From: Sphingomonas leidyi
Lineage (GTDB): Bacteria; Pseudomonadota; Alphaproteobacteria; Sphingomonadales; Sphingomonadaceae
Direction of reading: 5' to 3'
Length of the DNA stretch: 64,000 bases
Assembly: GCF_011761945.1 (NCBI RefSeq)
Contig: NZ_JAASQV010000002.1
Coordinates: forward strand, 372,001-436,000
The number at the start of each line of letters is the position of its first letter. Position 1 is the stretch's first letter. The position numbers and the translations under genes are program-made. Below are positions 35,070 to 43,421 of the stretch, in pieces. The notes under the pieces were generated by a model. The model worked only from the letters and a program-made list of their open reading frames with translations, did no database searches and was not told the origin of the DNA.

Positions 35070-35633
35070 ATGGAAGCTCTGGTCCCGGCCTTCCTGCTGG
35101 CCGCCCTCACCCAGCTTTGCGACAAGCCGGCCATGCTGACCGCGATCCTCGCCGATCGCTATGGCCGGCCGCTCACCGTGGCGATCACGGCGGGCATCGC
35201 CCATGCCACCCTCAACCTCGCGGCCGCCCTTGGCGGATCGCTGATCGGGCCGATGATGACGCCCAATGCGCGTGCGCTGCTGCTCGCCATGGCGCTGATC
35301 TTCGGCGCGCTGGGAGCGGCCGGGTCGAATCGCGTGAAGGACCGGCTCGATGGCTGGAAGCTCGGCGCCTTCTTCACCCCTCTCCTTGGCGTGCTGATTC
35401 TTGCCTTCGGCGAAAGCACGCCCTTCTTCACGCTTGCGCTCTCCACCGGCGGCCAGCCCTGGTTCGCGGCGGCCGGCGCTTCGATCGGCACGTTCGGCGT
35501 GGCATTCGTCGCCGCGCTGCTCGGCGAGCGGACCTGGGCGGCCATGCCCTGGCGCTGGCTGCGCATCCTGAGCGGAATCGGCTTCCTGATCGCCGGCTGC
35601 TGGATCGGCGTGAACGCGCTGCGCCTCACCTGA
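35070..35633 (+). CDS. TMEM165/GDT1 (UPF0016)-like membrane protein
   Basis: The 187-residue protein has about six hydrophobic segments in two similar halves, the plan of the UPF0016 cation transporters (Mn/Ca exchange). The family signature E-x-G-D-K-[TS] appears only as a variant: TQLCDKPAM in the first half and AFGESTPF in the second, so the first acidic residue is replaced by Gln and the second half lacks the Asp-Lys. It may transport a different ion, or be degenerate. A Dps gene follows within 100 bases, which would fit metal or oxidative stress handling, but no shared promoter is evident. Confidence 0.7.
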   Translation: MEALVPAFLLAALTQLCDKPAMLTAILADRYGRPLTVAITAGIAHATLNLAAALGGSLIGPMMTPNARALLLAMALIFGALGAAGSNRVKDRLDGWKLGAFFTPLLGVLILAFGESTPFFTLALSTGGQPWFAAAGASIGTFGVAFVAALLGERTWAAMPWRWLRILSGIGFLIAGCWIGVNALRLT

Positions 35634-35729
35634 TCGATCTCTGAGATCGGAAGAATGCGCATGCGCCGGGCGGAGCCGATCCCATATCCCGTTCGTTGAC
35701 CCTGCGAACCGAATCCCGGGAGGACGAAC

Positions 35730-36227
35730 ATGGCTGATACGAATGCGGCGCTCCGCACCCCTACCGATCTCAACCGCAACGACGCAAAGAGCGTGGCGGA
35801 CGCGCTGAATTCCGCGCTGGCGGATTGCTTCGCGCTCTATCTCAAGACCAAGAACTTCCACTGGCACGTCTCGGGCCCGCATTTCCGCGACTATCACCTG
35901 CTGCTCGACGATCAGGCGGCGCAGATCTACGGCATCACCGATGCGATCGCGGAACGGGTGCGCAAGACCGGCAACGTCACGCTGCGCTCGATCGGCGACA
36001 TCGCCCGCCGCCAGACGCTGACCGACAATGACGCCGACTATGTCGCGCCCGGCGACATGCTCGCCGAACTGCGCGAGGACAATCTCAAGCTGATCGAGAG
36101 CTTCCGTACGGTGAAGCAGGCGGCCGAGGATGCCGGCGACAATGCGACCAGCGGCATCGTCGACGAATGGACCGATCAGGCCGAGGAGCGCGCCTGGTTC
36201 CTGTTCGAGGCGTCGCGCAAGGGCTGA
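35730..36227 (+). CDS. dps: Dps family DNA-binding ferritin-like protein
   Basis: The 165-residue protein has the Dps ferroxidase residues in FHWHVSGPHFRDYHLLLDD (His and Asp at the dimer interface) and the usual four-helix length. Dps stores iron, consumes hydrogen peroxide and protects DNA in stationary phase. CCCGGGAGGA precedes the ATG. A strong terminator follows. I looked for an EcfG-type stress promoter (GGAAC-N16/17-CGTT) upstream and did not find a good one. Confidence 0.95.
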   Translation: MADTNAALRTPTDLNRNDAKSVADALNSALADCFALYLKTKNFHWHVSGPHFRDYHLLLDDQAAQIYGITDAIAERVRKTGNVTLRSIGDIARRQTLTDNDADYVAPGDMLAELREDNLKLIESFRTVKQAAEDAGDNATSGIVDEWTDQAEERAWFLFEASRKG

Positions 36228-36250
36228 ACCCGCGTCCGCGCGAATCGGAT

Positions 36251-36284
36251 GAAGGGGGCCGGACGGCGAGTCCGGCCCCCTTCC
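36251..36284. terminator. Terminator between dps and the small exported protein gene
   Basis: GGGGGCCGGA (36254-36263) pairs with TCCGGCCCCC (36271-36280) and is followed by TT. It ends four bases before the stop codon of the converging gene. Confidence 0.8.
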
Positions 36285-36287
36285 ACG

Positions 36288-36617
36288 TCACTTGACCTTG
36301 GCGAGGTCCGCGTCGAGCTTGGCCAGCATCTCGTCGGTGAGCTTGCCTTCCGAGAAGGGCTGGATCGCGCGGAAGCTCATCGCCTTGAACTGCTCATAGG
36401 CGGGATGCTTGTCGATATCGCCCAGGCCGTCGGCGACGAGCACGGCCTTGGCGCCTTCATTGGCGAACAGCGTTTCGATCGGCGTGTCCGCGCTGAACTT
36501 CGCCGCTGGGGCGGGCGCGGCGGCCGGCGCCGGAGCCGCGGCAGTCGCAGGCGCGTTCTGGGCAAGGGCGGCAACGGGTGCGCAGGCGAGCAGGGCGGCA
36601 GTGAGAACGAGCTTCAT
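36288..36617 (-). CDS. Small exported protein with Ala/Pro-rich linker
   Basis: The 109-residue protein has a signal peptide (MKLVLTAALLACAPVAALAQ), an APAPAAAPAPAA linker and a C-terminal helical domain (TPIETLFANEGAKAVLVADG, then HPAYEQFKAMSFRAIQPFSEG). The C-terminal part resembles small periplasmic proteins of sphingomonads with no known role. Monocistronic. Confidence 0.75.
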   Translation of the reverse strand: MKLVLTAALLACAPVAALAQNAPATAAAPAPAAAPAPAAKFSADTPIETLFANEGAKAVLVADGLGDIDKHPAYEQFKAMSFRAIQPFSEGKLTDEMLAKLDADLAKVK

Positions 36618-36664
36618 TGTCGGGAGACCCCTCCGGTGGTGGAGCGGCGAACCTAACCCGCTTT

Positions 36665-37498
36665 TCATGTCCGCACCATTGCCGGCGGCACAAGCGTGAC
36701 CAACCAGATATCGGGTCGCGCGCCCAGGCGGAACGGCACGCCGCTGGTGCCGAGCCCGGCGGTGACGATCACCGTCCGCGCGCCTTCGCGCACCAGCCCG
36801 CAACGATAGCGGGCGCCGTAGCGGCTGACCGCGGGCGCGATATTGCGGCCGAAGATCAGCACCTGCCCGCAATGGGTGTGCCCGGCGAGCAGGAGATGCG
36901 CGTCGGGGGGCAGACCGGGCGCGACGTCGGGCGAATGCGTGACCAGCACGATCGGCCGCCCCAGGGCCCGTGCCGCGCGCAGCGTCGCCGGGACATCGGC
37001 ATGGTGGGAGAAATCGTCGCTGATGCCGCCCAGCGCGATCGGCCCGCGCAACGCGGCCTGGTTCTCCAGCACCGTCACGCCGGCCTGGCGCAGCTGGTTG
37101 CGCACCGCCTGCGGACCGGTCCAATAATCGTGATTGCCGAGCACCGCCGCCACGCCGAGCGGCGCGCGCAGCTGTCGCAGCGGCCCCACCATAGGCGGCC
37201 CCAGCTTCGCCGCGCCCTGGGGGTCATGCCCGAAGATGAAGTCGCCCGCGATCACCACCAGGTCCGGCCGGAGCGCATTGACCTGCGCGACGATTCGCCC
37301 GAGCCGCGCCGGCCCCATCGCCGCGGTGCCGATATGGATGTCGCTCAGCAGCGCGATTCGCACCGGGCGCTCCAGCCCCGGCATCGCCACGTCGGCGCGA
37401 CGGACCACCGGGTCGCTCGTCGCCTCGCGGAAACACCAGCCGAGAAGGGCGGCGAGCGGCAAGGCCAGGCCGGCGAGGATGAGGAGGAGCTTGCGCAT
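36665..37498 (-). CDS. Membrane-anchored calcineurin-like metallophosphoesterase (YkuE/YaeI type)
   Basis: The 277-residue protein starts MRKLLLILAGLALPLAALLG, an N-terminal anchor, followed by the five metallophosphoesterase motifs: LLSDIHIG, VIAGDFIF, LGNHDYW, VTHSPD and AGHTHCGQ. Members with an anchor (YkuE, YaeI) are linked to envelope phospholipid or LPS metabolism, but many are uncharacterised. It is divergent from the DNA ligase gene 49 bases away. The ligase cassette of other bacteria includes a metallophosphoesterase, but that one is soluble; this protein is probably not its counterpart. Confidence 0.85.
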   Translation of the reverse strand: MRKLLLILAGLALPLAALLGWCFREATSDPVVRRADVAMPGLERPVRIALLSDIHIGTAAMGPARLGRIVAQVNALRPDLVVIAGDFIFGHDPQGAAKLGPPMVGPLRQLRAPLGVAAVLGNHDYWTGPQAVRNQLRQAGVTVLENQAALRGPIALGGISDDFSHHADVPATLRAARALGRPIVLVTHSPDVAPGLPPDAHLLLAGHTHCGQVLIFGRNIAPAVSRYGARYRCGLVREGARTVIVTAGLGTSGVPFRLGARPDIWLVTLVPPAMVRT

Positions 37499-37547
37499 GC
37501 GAACATCGTAACGGGAGCGCATCGGCCGCGCTATGCGTTGCGCCATC

Positions 37548-39125
37548 ATGCGTGCCTTTGCCGACCTGCTCGATGGCCTGATCTACACGCGCTCGCGCAA
37601 CGCAAAGCTCAAGCTGATCGGCGACTATCTGCGCGCCGCGCCCGATCCGGACCGCGGCTGGGCGATGGCGGCGCTCACCGGCAGGCTCGACCTGCCCGCG
37701 GTGAAGCCCGCCCTGATCCGTGCGATGGTGGAGGAACGCGTCGATCCGGTGCTCTATGCGATGAGTCGCGACTTCGTCGGCGATTCGGCTGAGACGATCG
37801 CGCTGCTCTGGCCCGAACCCGCGGCAGCGCCCGAGACCATGGCCCCGCTCACCGTCTCGCAGGTGGTCGCGACGCTCGGCGGCATCTCTCGGTCCGATGC
37901 GCCCGCGGCGCTCGCGACGATGCTCGATCGCCTCGACGCCGATGCGCGCTTCGCCTTGCTCAAGCTCTCCACCGGTGCGCTGCGCGTCGGCATCTCGGCC
38001 CGGCTCGCCAAGACCGCGCTGGCCCGGGCCTTCGGGCTCGATGTCGAGGCGGTGGAGGAAGTGTGGCATGGCCTCGCCCCGCCCTATGCGCCGCTGTTCG
38101 ACTGGGCCGAGGGCCGCGCCGCGCAGCCCAGCGCGCGCGACCTGCCGGTCTTCCGCCCCTTCATGCTCGCGCACCCGCTCGAGCAGGAGAGCGTCGATCT
38201 CGCCGATTATGCCGCCGAGTGGAAATGGGACGGGATCCGCGTCCAGCTCGTCCATGTCGCGGGCGAGACCCGGCTCTACAGCCGCGCGGGCGACGACATC
38301 ACCCACAGCTTTCCCGAAGTCGCAGGGGCCTTCGCCACGCCCGGCGTGCTCGATGGCGAACTGCTGGTGAAGGGCGCGTTCCAGGGCGGCGAGGCGGCGA
38401 GCTTCAACACGCTCCAGCAGCGCCTCGGCCGCAAGCTGGTCAGTGCGAAAACCCTGGCCGACTATCCCGCATTCGTCCGCCTCTACGACATCCTCTTCGA
38501 CGGCGCGGAGGATCTGCGCGACTTGCCCTGGTCGGCGCGCCGCGCCCGACTCGAGCGCTTCGCCGCGCGGCTCGATCCCGAGCGGTTCGACCTCTCGGCG
38601 GTCATCGCGGCCGCGGACTTCGCCGCGCTGGAGGAGCTTCGCGCCGGCGCCCGCGACGCGTCGATCGAGGGCGTGATGCTCAAGCGGCGCAGCGCGCCCT
38701 ATGTCGCCGGGCGCCGGGCGGGGCTCTGGTACAAGTGGAAGCGCGATCCGCTGGTCGCCGATTGCGTGCTGATGTACGCCCAGCGCGGCTCGGGCAAGCG
38801 CAGCAGCTTCTATTCCGACTATACGTTCGGCGCCTGGACGGCGGAGGGCGCGCTGCTGCCCGTGGGCAAGGCCTATTTCGGCTTCACCGACGAAGAGCTG
38901 AAATGGCTCGACCACCATGTCCGTACCCATACGGTGAATCGCTTCGGGCCGGTGCGCGAGACCGACAAGAGCCTCGTCCTCGAAGTCGCCTTCGATTCGA
39001 TCCACGAATCGCGGCGCCACAAATCGGGCCTGGCGATGCGCTTCCCGCGAATCAGCCGCATCCGCACCGACAAGCCTGCCCGGGAAGCCGACACGATCGA
39101 GACGTTGCGCAAGCACCTCACCTGA
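37548..39125 (+). CDS. ATP-dependent DNA ligase of the PP_1105 repair-cassette type
   Basis: The 525-residue enzyme starts at MRAFADLLDGL (37548). An N-terminal helical domain (1-200) precedes the nucleotidyltransferase core with adenylation motif K226-W-D-G, then GVLDGELL and EGVMLKRR; the OB domain ends with RISRIRTDKPA. This size and the N-terminal domain match the bacterial ligase that is normally encoded with an Lhr-type helicase, an MBL-fold exonuclease and a metallophosphoesterase. Here those helicase and exonuclease genes lie 11-16 kb away. It is not fused to polymerase or nuclease domains, so it is not LigD. Confidence 0.92.
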   Translation: MRAFADLLDGLIYTRSRNAKLKLIGDYLRAAPDPDRGWAMAALTGRLDLPAVKPALIRAMVEERVDPVLYAMSRDFVGDSAETIALLWPEPAAAPETMAPLTVSQVVATLGGISRSDAPAALATMLDRLDADARFALLKLSTGALRVGISARLAKTALARAFGLDVEAVEEVWHGLAPPYAPLFDWAEGRAAQPSARDLPVFRPFMLAHPLEQESVDLADYAAEWKWDGIRVQLVHVAGETRLYSRAGDDITHSFPEVAGAFATPGVLDGELLVKGAFQGGEAASFNTLQQRLGRKLVSAKTLADYPAFVRLYDILFDGAEDLRDLPWSARRARLERFAARLDPERFDLSAVIAAADFAALEELRAGARDASIEGVMLKRRSAPYVAGRRAGLWYKWKRDPLVADCVLMYAQRGSGKRSSFYSDYTFGAWTAEGALLPVGKAYFGFTDEELKWLDHHVRTHTVNRFGPVRETDKSLVLEVAFDSIHESRRHKSGLAMRFPRISRIRTDKPAREADTIETLRKHLT

Positions 39126-39140
39126 GCCAAGATTCGCCCC

Positions 39141-39578
39141 ATGGGGCCAGAGGATCGCGTACCGGCGCTGCCGCTCGTCGCCTGCGTGCTCGCGGGCCCG
39201 GTTCCCGCATCGCTGCTCGCTGCCTTTGCCGGCAGCGGCGGTGCCGATTCGCTGCTGCGGGTCTGGGCCACGCTGGCGCTGTTCGGCCTTTGCTATGCGC
39301 TGGTCGTCGGCACCCCTATCGCATTGCTTTTCCTGCGCGATCCCGCGTTGCCCTGGCGGCGCTGGATCGGCGCCGCCCTGCTCGCCGGGCTGATCACCAC
39401 CGCGATCGTCCTGGGCTGGACGGCGCTGAGCAGCGCCCGGCATCTCGTCGCCGGGCAATGGGGCGCCTTCCAGGTGCTGATGCTCTGGCTGGTCGTTCCG
39501 CTGATAGTCTTCTCCGGAATCGTCTCGCGCATCCTGCTCGCGTTCTGGCTCCGGCACGTCCGCGACACCGCCTGGTGA
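39141..39578 (+). CDS. Four-helix membrane protein of unknown function
   Basis: The 145-residue product has four hydrophobic segments, at about 11-30, 41-65, 76-95 and 110-135, without conserved polar motifs that I recognise. It lies 15 bases after the ligase stop and overlaps the next gene by four bases, so it is probably in one transcript with the ligase and EamA-type transporter genes. Confidence 0.6.
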   Translation: MGPEDRVPALPLVACVLAGPVPASLLAAFAGSGGADSLLRVWATLALFGLCYALVVGTPIALLFLRDPALPWRRWIGAALLAGLITTAIVLGWTALSSARHLVAGQWGAFQVLMLWLVVPLIVFSGIVSRILLAFWLRHVRDTAW

Positions 39579-40405
39579 AGCCCGAGCTGCTCGCCCCGGC
39601 GATGATGATCGCCTCGGGCTCGATCCATGCCGTGGTCAACGCGATCCTGAAGGGCGGCCGCGACAAGATGGCCGGCCGCGCGATCATCGACGGATCGAGC
39701 GCGCTGATCCTGCTGCCGGCGACGCTGCTCGTGCCGCTGCCGGCCGCTGCCTGGCCCTGGATCGCCGGCACCGCGCTGGTCCATTGCCTCTATCTCTATT
39801 CGCTGGTCCGCACGTTCGAGACGAGCGACTATTCGGCCGCCTATCCGATCCTGCGCGGCACCGCGCCGCTGGTCACCGCCGCGCTCTCGATCGGGCTGCT
39901 CGGCGAGCCGGCCGGAGCGCGCGAGCTGGCCGGCATCGCGCTGATCGGCGGGGCCATGTTCGTGATGGTGCTGGGCCGGCACATCGGCCGGGCCGGCCTG
40001 GGCTGGGCGCTGCTGACCGGGCTCACCATCGCCGGCTATACGGTGATCGACGCGCATGGCGTGCGTGCCGCGCCGACGCCGCACAGCTACATCGTCTGGA
40101 TGTTCGTGCTGATGGGGATGAGCACGGTCACGATGTTCGCCCTGCTCTCCCGGGGCGCGATCTTCGCTGCGGCGGCGCGGCAATGGCGCCCGGGCGTGGC
40201 GGCGGGCGCGCTCTCGATCGTCACCTATGGCCTGGCGCTCTCGGCACTGGCGATCGGCCCCACCGCGCCGCTCGCCGCCCTGCGCGAAACCGGCATGGTC
40301 ACCGCGCTGGTCATCGCCACCCTCTTCCTGGGCGAGAAGGTGACGGCCGGCCGGGCGCTGGGCGTCGCCGGAATCCTCGCCGGCGCGGTGCTGATCCTGC
40401 TCTAG
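39575..40405 (+). CDS. EamA (DMT superfamily) transporter
   Basis: The 276-residue protein starts at GTG (39575) and has ten hydrophobic segments in two homologous halves. The first half carries AYPILRGTAPLVTAALSI and ends GLLGEPAGARELAGI. The second repeats the pattern (LAALRETGMVTALVIATLFLGEKVTAGRALG). DMT transporters export amino acids or metabolites; the substrate cannot be read. A longer upstream frame exists but is in the ligase region and not used. Confidence 0.9.
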   Translation: MKPELLAPAMMIASGSIHAVVNAILKGGRDKMAGRAIIDGSSALILLPATLLVPLPAAAWPWIAGTALVHCLYLYSLVRTFETSDYSAAYPILRGTAPLVTAALSIGLLGEPAGARELAGIALIGGAMFVMVLGRHIGRAGLGWALLTGLTIAGYTVIDAHGVRAAPTPHSYIVWMFVLMGMSTVTMFALLSRGAIFAAAARQWRPGVAAGALSIVTYGLALSALAIGPTAPLAALRETGMVTALVIATLFLGEKVTAGRALGVAGILAGAVLILL

Positions 40406-40439
40406 CGCCGACCCGAAGCAGCGCCGGCGGGGGCCGCGA

Positions 40440-41759
40440 CTATCCCCTGGGCACCGGATTGCCCGAGCCGTCCGCGCGCTCGATGATCACGCCGGTCACC
40501 GCGCCTTCGCCGGTGAAGCGCACCCGGGTAGCCGGGTCGAATTCGAGCGCGAACAGGTCGCCACCCAGCGGCACCATCGCCGATTTGACGCCGCCGTCGC
40601 GCTGCCAGGTGAGCGCGCCATTCTCCACGGCCACCGTGCGCGCGCCATAGCGCCCGGCATAGGCCGCGAGCGCCCGGGCGGGCGCCACCGGCGTCGCGCG
40701 CGCCGCATAGAGCGCGGCGGTCCATTCCAGCTCGGTCCTTTGCGGCCCCTGCGCCTTCTCGGCGAGCTTCTGCGCCGCATCCTGCTGGGCGCGGTCGAGC
40801 GCCCGGTCCGCCGGCACCGCGATCTTCGGCGGCACGCCCTTGCCTTCCCAGTTGCCGCCGCCCGGCAGCTCGGGATAGCCGATCGACACGCTCATCACGA
40901 AGCCGCCGGGCACCGCGAAATGCTCGTTGCGATAGGCCGCGCCCGCCGTCGTCTCGCCCACCAGCGTTCCGAAGCCGAGCCGCGCGACGTGCGAGACGAA
41001 CTCTTCCGCGGCCGACGCCGCGCGATTGCTGGTCAGCACATAGAGCGGCAGGCGGAGCTGCCCGCCGGGCACCGCCTCGCTCGTCGAGCTGGTCGGCGCC
41101 GCGCTGCGCAGATGGAAGGTCACCAGCGGCGTGCCGGCCGGCACGAAATAGCTGGCGATGCGCTTCACCGCCTCGGGGCTTCCGCCGCCATTGCCGCGCA
41201 GGTCGAGGATCGCCGCGTCGCCTTCGCGCAGGAACGCCATCGCAGCATCGATCGCCGCCTTGCTCTCCGCCCCGGTCCAGCCGAATCCGTCATAGCGGAT
41301 ATAACGGACATTGCCGGGCAGCAGCTTCATCTCGGTGATGCCATAGTTGCGCTGGCGCATCATCGCCTTGAAGAAGGGGGTGTCCTCGATCTCGTCATTC
41401 TGGCTGCCGCGGCCGGCGATCTCGGCCGACAGGCGCGGATCGAAGAACAGCGAGAGATGCTTGTCCTGCGCCACCGCGTAGAGATCCTCGTTCAGCCGGC
41501 GCGTGAATTCGCCCGGATCCGCGACGTCGTAGCGCCCGGCCTTCAGGCCCTTGGCAAGCGCGGCGTCGAGTGCGGCCCGCTTGCCCGCGACCACATAGTT
41601 CCCGGCGATCGCCTTGCGGATGCCCGTGACGATCTCCGCCTTGCTCGCCGCCGGTGCGGCCATCGGCGCGGGGCCTGGCATGGGGCCCGGCCCCTGCTGC
41701 GCCTGCGCGCCGGCGGCGAGGCCGGCGGAAAGCGCCAGCGCGGCAAGTGCGATCTTCAT
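40440..41759 (-). CDS. S41 family peptidase, exported
   Basis: The 439-residue protein has a signal peptide (MKIALAALALSAGLAAGAQA), an IRBP-like N-terminal helical domain and the S41 catalytic core: AAILDLRGNGGGSPEAV and TSNRAASAAEEFVSHVA (nucleophile Ser in ASAAE) with VGETTAGAAYR after it. It lacks a PDZ domain, so it belongs with the retinoid-binding-protein-like branch rather than CtpA. A C-terminal beta-rich domain of about 90 residues follows. It diverges from an Lrp-type regulator gene with palindromes in between, suggesting regulation. Confidence 0.88.
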   Translation of the reverse strand: MKIALAALALSAGLAAGAQAQQGPGPMPGPAPMAAPAASKAEIVTGIRKAIAGNYVVAGKRAALDAALAKGLKAGRYDVADPGEFTRRLNEDLYAVAQDKHLSLFFDPRLSAEIAGRGSQNDEIEDTPFFKAMMRQRNYGITEMKLLPGNVRYIRYDGFGWTGAESKAAIDAAMAFLREGDAAILDLRGNGGGSPEAVKRIASYFVPAGTPLVTFHLRSAAPTSSTSEAVPGGQLRLPLYVLTSNRAASAAEEFVSHVARLGFGTLVGETTAGAAYRNEHFAVPGGFVMSVSIGYPELPGGGNWEGKGVPPKIAVPADRALDRAQQDAAQKLAEKAQGPQRTELEWTAALYAARATPVAPARALAAYAGRYGARTVAVENGALTWQRDGGVKSAMVPLGGDLFALEFDPATRVRFTGEGAVTGVIIERADGSGNPVPRG

Positions 41760-41775
41760 GAGTCTCTCCCCAACT

Positions 41776-41793
41776 GTGTTATCTGCATAACAC
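41776..41793. promoter_or_regulatory. 18-bp palindrome near the S41 peptidase start
   Basis: GTGTTATCTGCATAACAC is a perfect 7+4+7 inverted repeat ending 17 bases upstream of the peptidase start codon. It is a likely operator for the divergent Lrp-type regulator or another dimeric factor. Confidence 0.55.
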
Positions 41794-41842
41794 TGCATGA
41801 CCTGAAGCGCGGGCGCGTGGCGCGCAATTTCGGCTGCGCGCT

Positions 41843-41857
41843 TGCCAGAATCTGGCA
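41843..41857. promoter_or_regulatory. 15-bp palindrome upstream of the Lrp-type gene
   Basis: TGCCAGAATCTGGCA is a perfect 7+1+7 palindrome, the length of an Lrp/AsnC box, 11 bases before the regulator's start codon. Binding there would repress the regulator, as in known autoregulated Lrp-family genes. Confidence 0.6.
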
Positions 41858-41867
41858 TAGTCGCCGG

Positions 41868-42341
41868 ATGACCAACGACGCCATCGACCTGCGCATTCTC
41901 GCGCTGCTGCAGCAGGACGCGCTGATGACCGCCGACCTGCTGGCCGAGCGGCTGCCGCTCTCGCCCAGCGCGATCGCCCGGCGAATCCGCCGGATGCGCG
42001 CGGACGGCACGATCGCGGCCGATGTGGCCATCGTCTCGGAGGAAGTGGGGCCGTTCCTGTCGGCACTGGTCCATGTCCAGTTCGACCGGCACTCGCTCGA
42101 CGCGCTCCAGGCCTTTCAGCGCCGGGTCCTCGCCAGCCCGCACGTCCAGCTGATGCTCGAAGTGACCGGCAATTTCGATCTCGTCCTGCTCGTCTCGGCG
42201 CGCGACATGGATTCGTTCAACATGCTGGTCGATTCGCTGCTCGGCGGCGATCCGGTGGTGCGACGCTACGAGACGAGCTTCGTGAAGCGCCGGCGCAAGT
42301 TCACGCCGGCGCTACCGCTCCACGAACTGCTGGAGGGATAA
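41868..42341 (+). CDS. Lrp/AsnC family transcriptional regulator
   Basis: The 157-residue protein has an N-terminal winged helix (DLRILALLQQDALMTADLLAERLPLSPSAIARRIRRM) and a C-terminal RAM domain (VHVQFDRHSLDALQAF and EVTGNFDLVLLVSARDMDSF). Lrp/AsnC proteins form octamers and often sense amino acids. It is divergent from the S41 peptidase gene, separated by 108 bases containing two palindromes, so it probably controls that gene and itself. The recognition helix contains LSPSAIARRIRR. Confidence 0.93.
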   Translation: MTNDAIDLRILALLQQDALMTADLLAERLPLSPSAIARRIRRMRADGTIAADVAIVSEEVGPFLSALVHVQFDRHSLDALQAFQRRVLASPHVQLMLEVTGNFDLVLLVSARDMDSFNMLVDSLLGGDPVVRRYETSFVKRRRKFTPALPLHELLEG

Positions 42342-42550
42342 GCCGATTCGCGATTCGCTTCGCGAAGGCGCGGAGATTGGTTCGCGCTGAGGACGCTCAG
42401 GCTGTCCCGCACTGCGCCGAGGGCGCTCTAGCCATCGTCATTGCCGATGCCGACACGGTGCATGCGCTTCCCGCACCTGCTCCCCTGCGTTCCCGGCGCC
42501 CGTTGCGCGGACAAATTCTCCTTCTTCTCCGCGCAAATCAGAAAGCAAAA

Positions 42551-42577
42551 GGGCCGGACGTTTCCGCCCGGCCCCTT
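42551..42577 (-). terminator. Terminator of the cold-shock gene
   Basis: On the minus strand GGGCCGGGCGG pairs imperfectly with CGTCCGGCCC, and CTTTTGC follows, 25 bases after the cold-shock stop codon. The 42342-42602 gap otherwise shows no gene, only short TTCGCG/CGCGAA repeats near the Lrp stop. Confidence 0.7.
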
Positions 42578-42602
42578 CGATCTGCTGGCCCGAAGGCGCG
42601 CC

Positions 42603-43421
42603 TCAGCTCGACGGCGTGAGGTTCACCGCGGCATATTTGCCGCGACGATCGACTTCGAGTTCGAACTCGAGTCGGTCGCCTTCATTGAGCGTCGGCATGC
42701 CCGCACGCTCGACGGCCGAGATGTGCACGAACGCGTCCGGCTGGCCGTCATCGCGCTGGATGAAGCCGAAGCCCTTCATCGCGTTGAAGAACTTGACCGT
42801 GCCGGTCGCCTTCTCGCCCGTCAGCTGGCGCTGCGGGCCACCGCGCTCGCCGCCGCCAAAGCCGCCACGATCGCCGCGATCCTCGCGGGGTGCGCGCTCT
42901 TCGACCGGCATCGGCTCGCCATCGATCTTCAGCTCGGTGGCCGAGATGCGGCCGCCGCGATCGACGAGCGTGAAGCCGAGCGGCTGGCCTTCGGCCAGGC
43001 CGGTGAGGCCCGCCTGCTCGACCGCCGAGATGTGCACGAAGACGTCTTCGCCGCCATCGTCACGGACGATGAAGCCGAAGCCCTTCTGGCCGTTGAAGAA
43101 CTTAACGACGCCGGTGCCTTCGCCGATGACCTGCGGGGGCATGCGGTTGCCGCCGCCGAAGCCGCCGCCACCACCACCACCGAAGCCGCCACCGCCGCCG
43201 CCGCCGCGGAAACCACCGCCGCCACCGCCGCCGAAGCCGCCACCGCCGCCGCGATAGCCACCGCCACCGCCGCCGCCGAATCGGTCACCGCCGCCGAAAC
43301 CGCCACGATCCTCGAAACCGCCGCCGAAGCCGCCGCCACCAAAATCATCGCCGCCGAAGCCATCACGCTTGTCGCGGCCACGTCCGCCGCGATCCCCACG
43401 GCGCCCTCTATCGAAACTCAT
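42603..43421 (-). CDS. Double cold-shock-domain protein with Gly-rich N-terminus
   Basis: The 272-residue protein has two cold-shock domains: the first at about 101-166, with RNP1 KGFGFI (113-118) and RNP2 VFVHIS (127-132); the second at about 205-268, with KGFGFI (216-221) and AFVHIS (230-235). Two-domain CSPs are known in alphaproteobacteria. Unusual is the 95-residue N-terminus made almost only of Gly, Phe, Arg and Asp in FGGG, RGG and GYRGG runs, and a shorter FGGG linker (187-195) between the domains. Such tails resemble eukaryotic RGG proteins. The likely role is RNA chaperone in cold or stress. Confidence 0.93.
   Translation of the reverse strand: MSFDRGRRGDRGGRGRDKRDGFGGDDFGGGGFGGGFEDRGGFGGGDRFGGGGGGGYRGGGGGFGGGGGGGFRGGGGGGGFGGGGGGGFGGGNRMPPQVIGEGTGVVKFFNGQKGFGFIVRDDGGEDVFVHISAVEQAGLTGLAEGQPLGFTLVDRGGRISATELKIDGEPMPVEERAPREDRGDRGGFGGGERGGPQRQLTGEKATGTVKFFNAMKGFGFIQRDDGQPDAFVHISAVERAGMPTLNEGDRLEFELEVDRRGKYAAVNLTPSS

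Noticed and set aside
35640..35729. EcfG-type general-stress promoter upstream of dps
   Set aside because: No GGAAC-N16/17-CGTT pair with proper spacing; only a partial match around CCGTTCG.
36665..37498. Metallophosphoesterase as the missing partner of the ligase cassette
   Set aside because: It has an N-terminal membrane anchor and YkuE/YaeI-like motifs, whereas the cassette enzyme is soluble; only adjacency supports the link.
42342..42602. Possible small RNA or tRNA in the gap after the Lrp-type gene
   Set aside because: No tRNA-like T-loop or cloverleaf, and the only clear structure is the cold-shock terminator. No tRNA, rRNA or CRISPR repeat was seen in the whole window.
43130..43400. 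Simple-sequence repeat (CCGCCACCGCCGCCG runs) as a non-coding microsatellite
   Set aside because: The runs encode the Gly-rich tail of the cold-shock protein in one frame and are explained by it.
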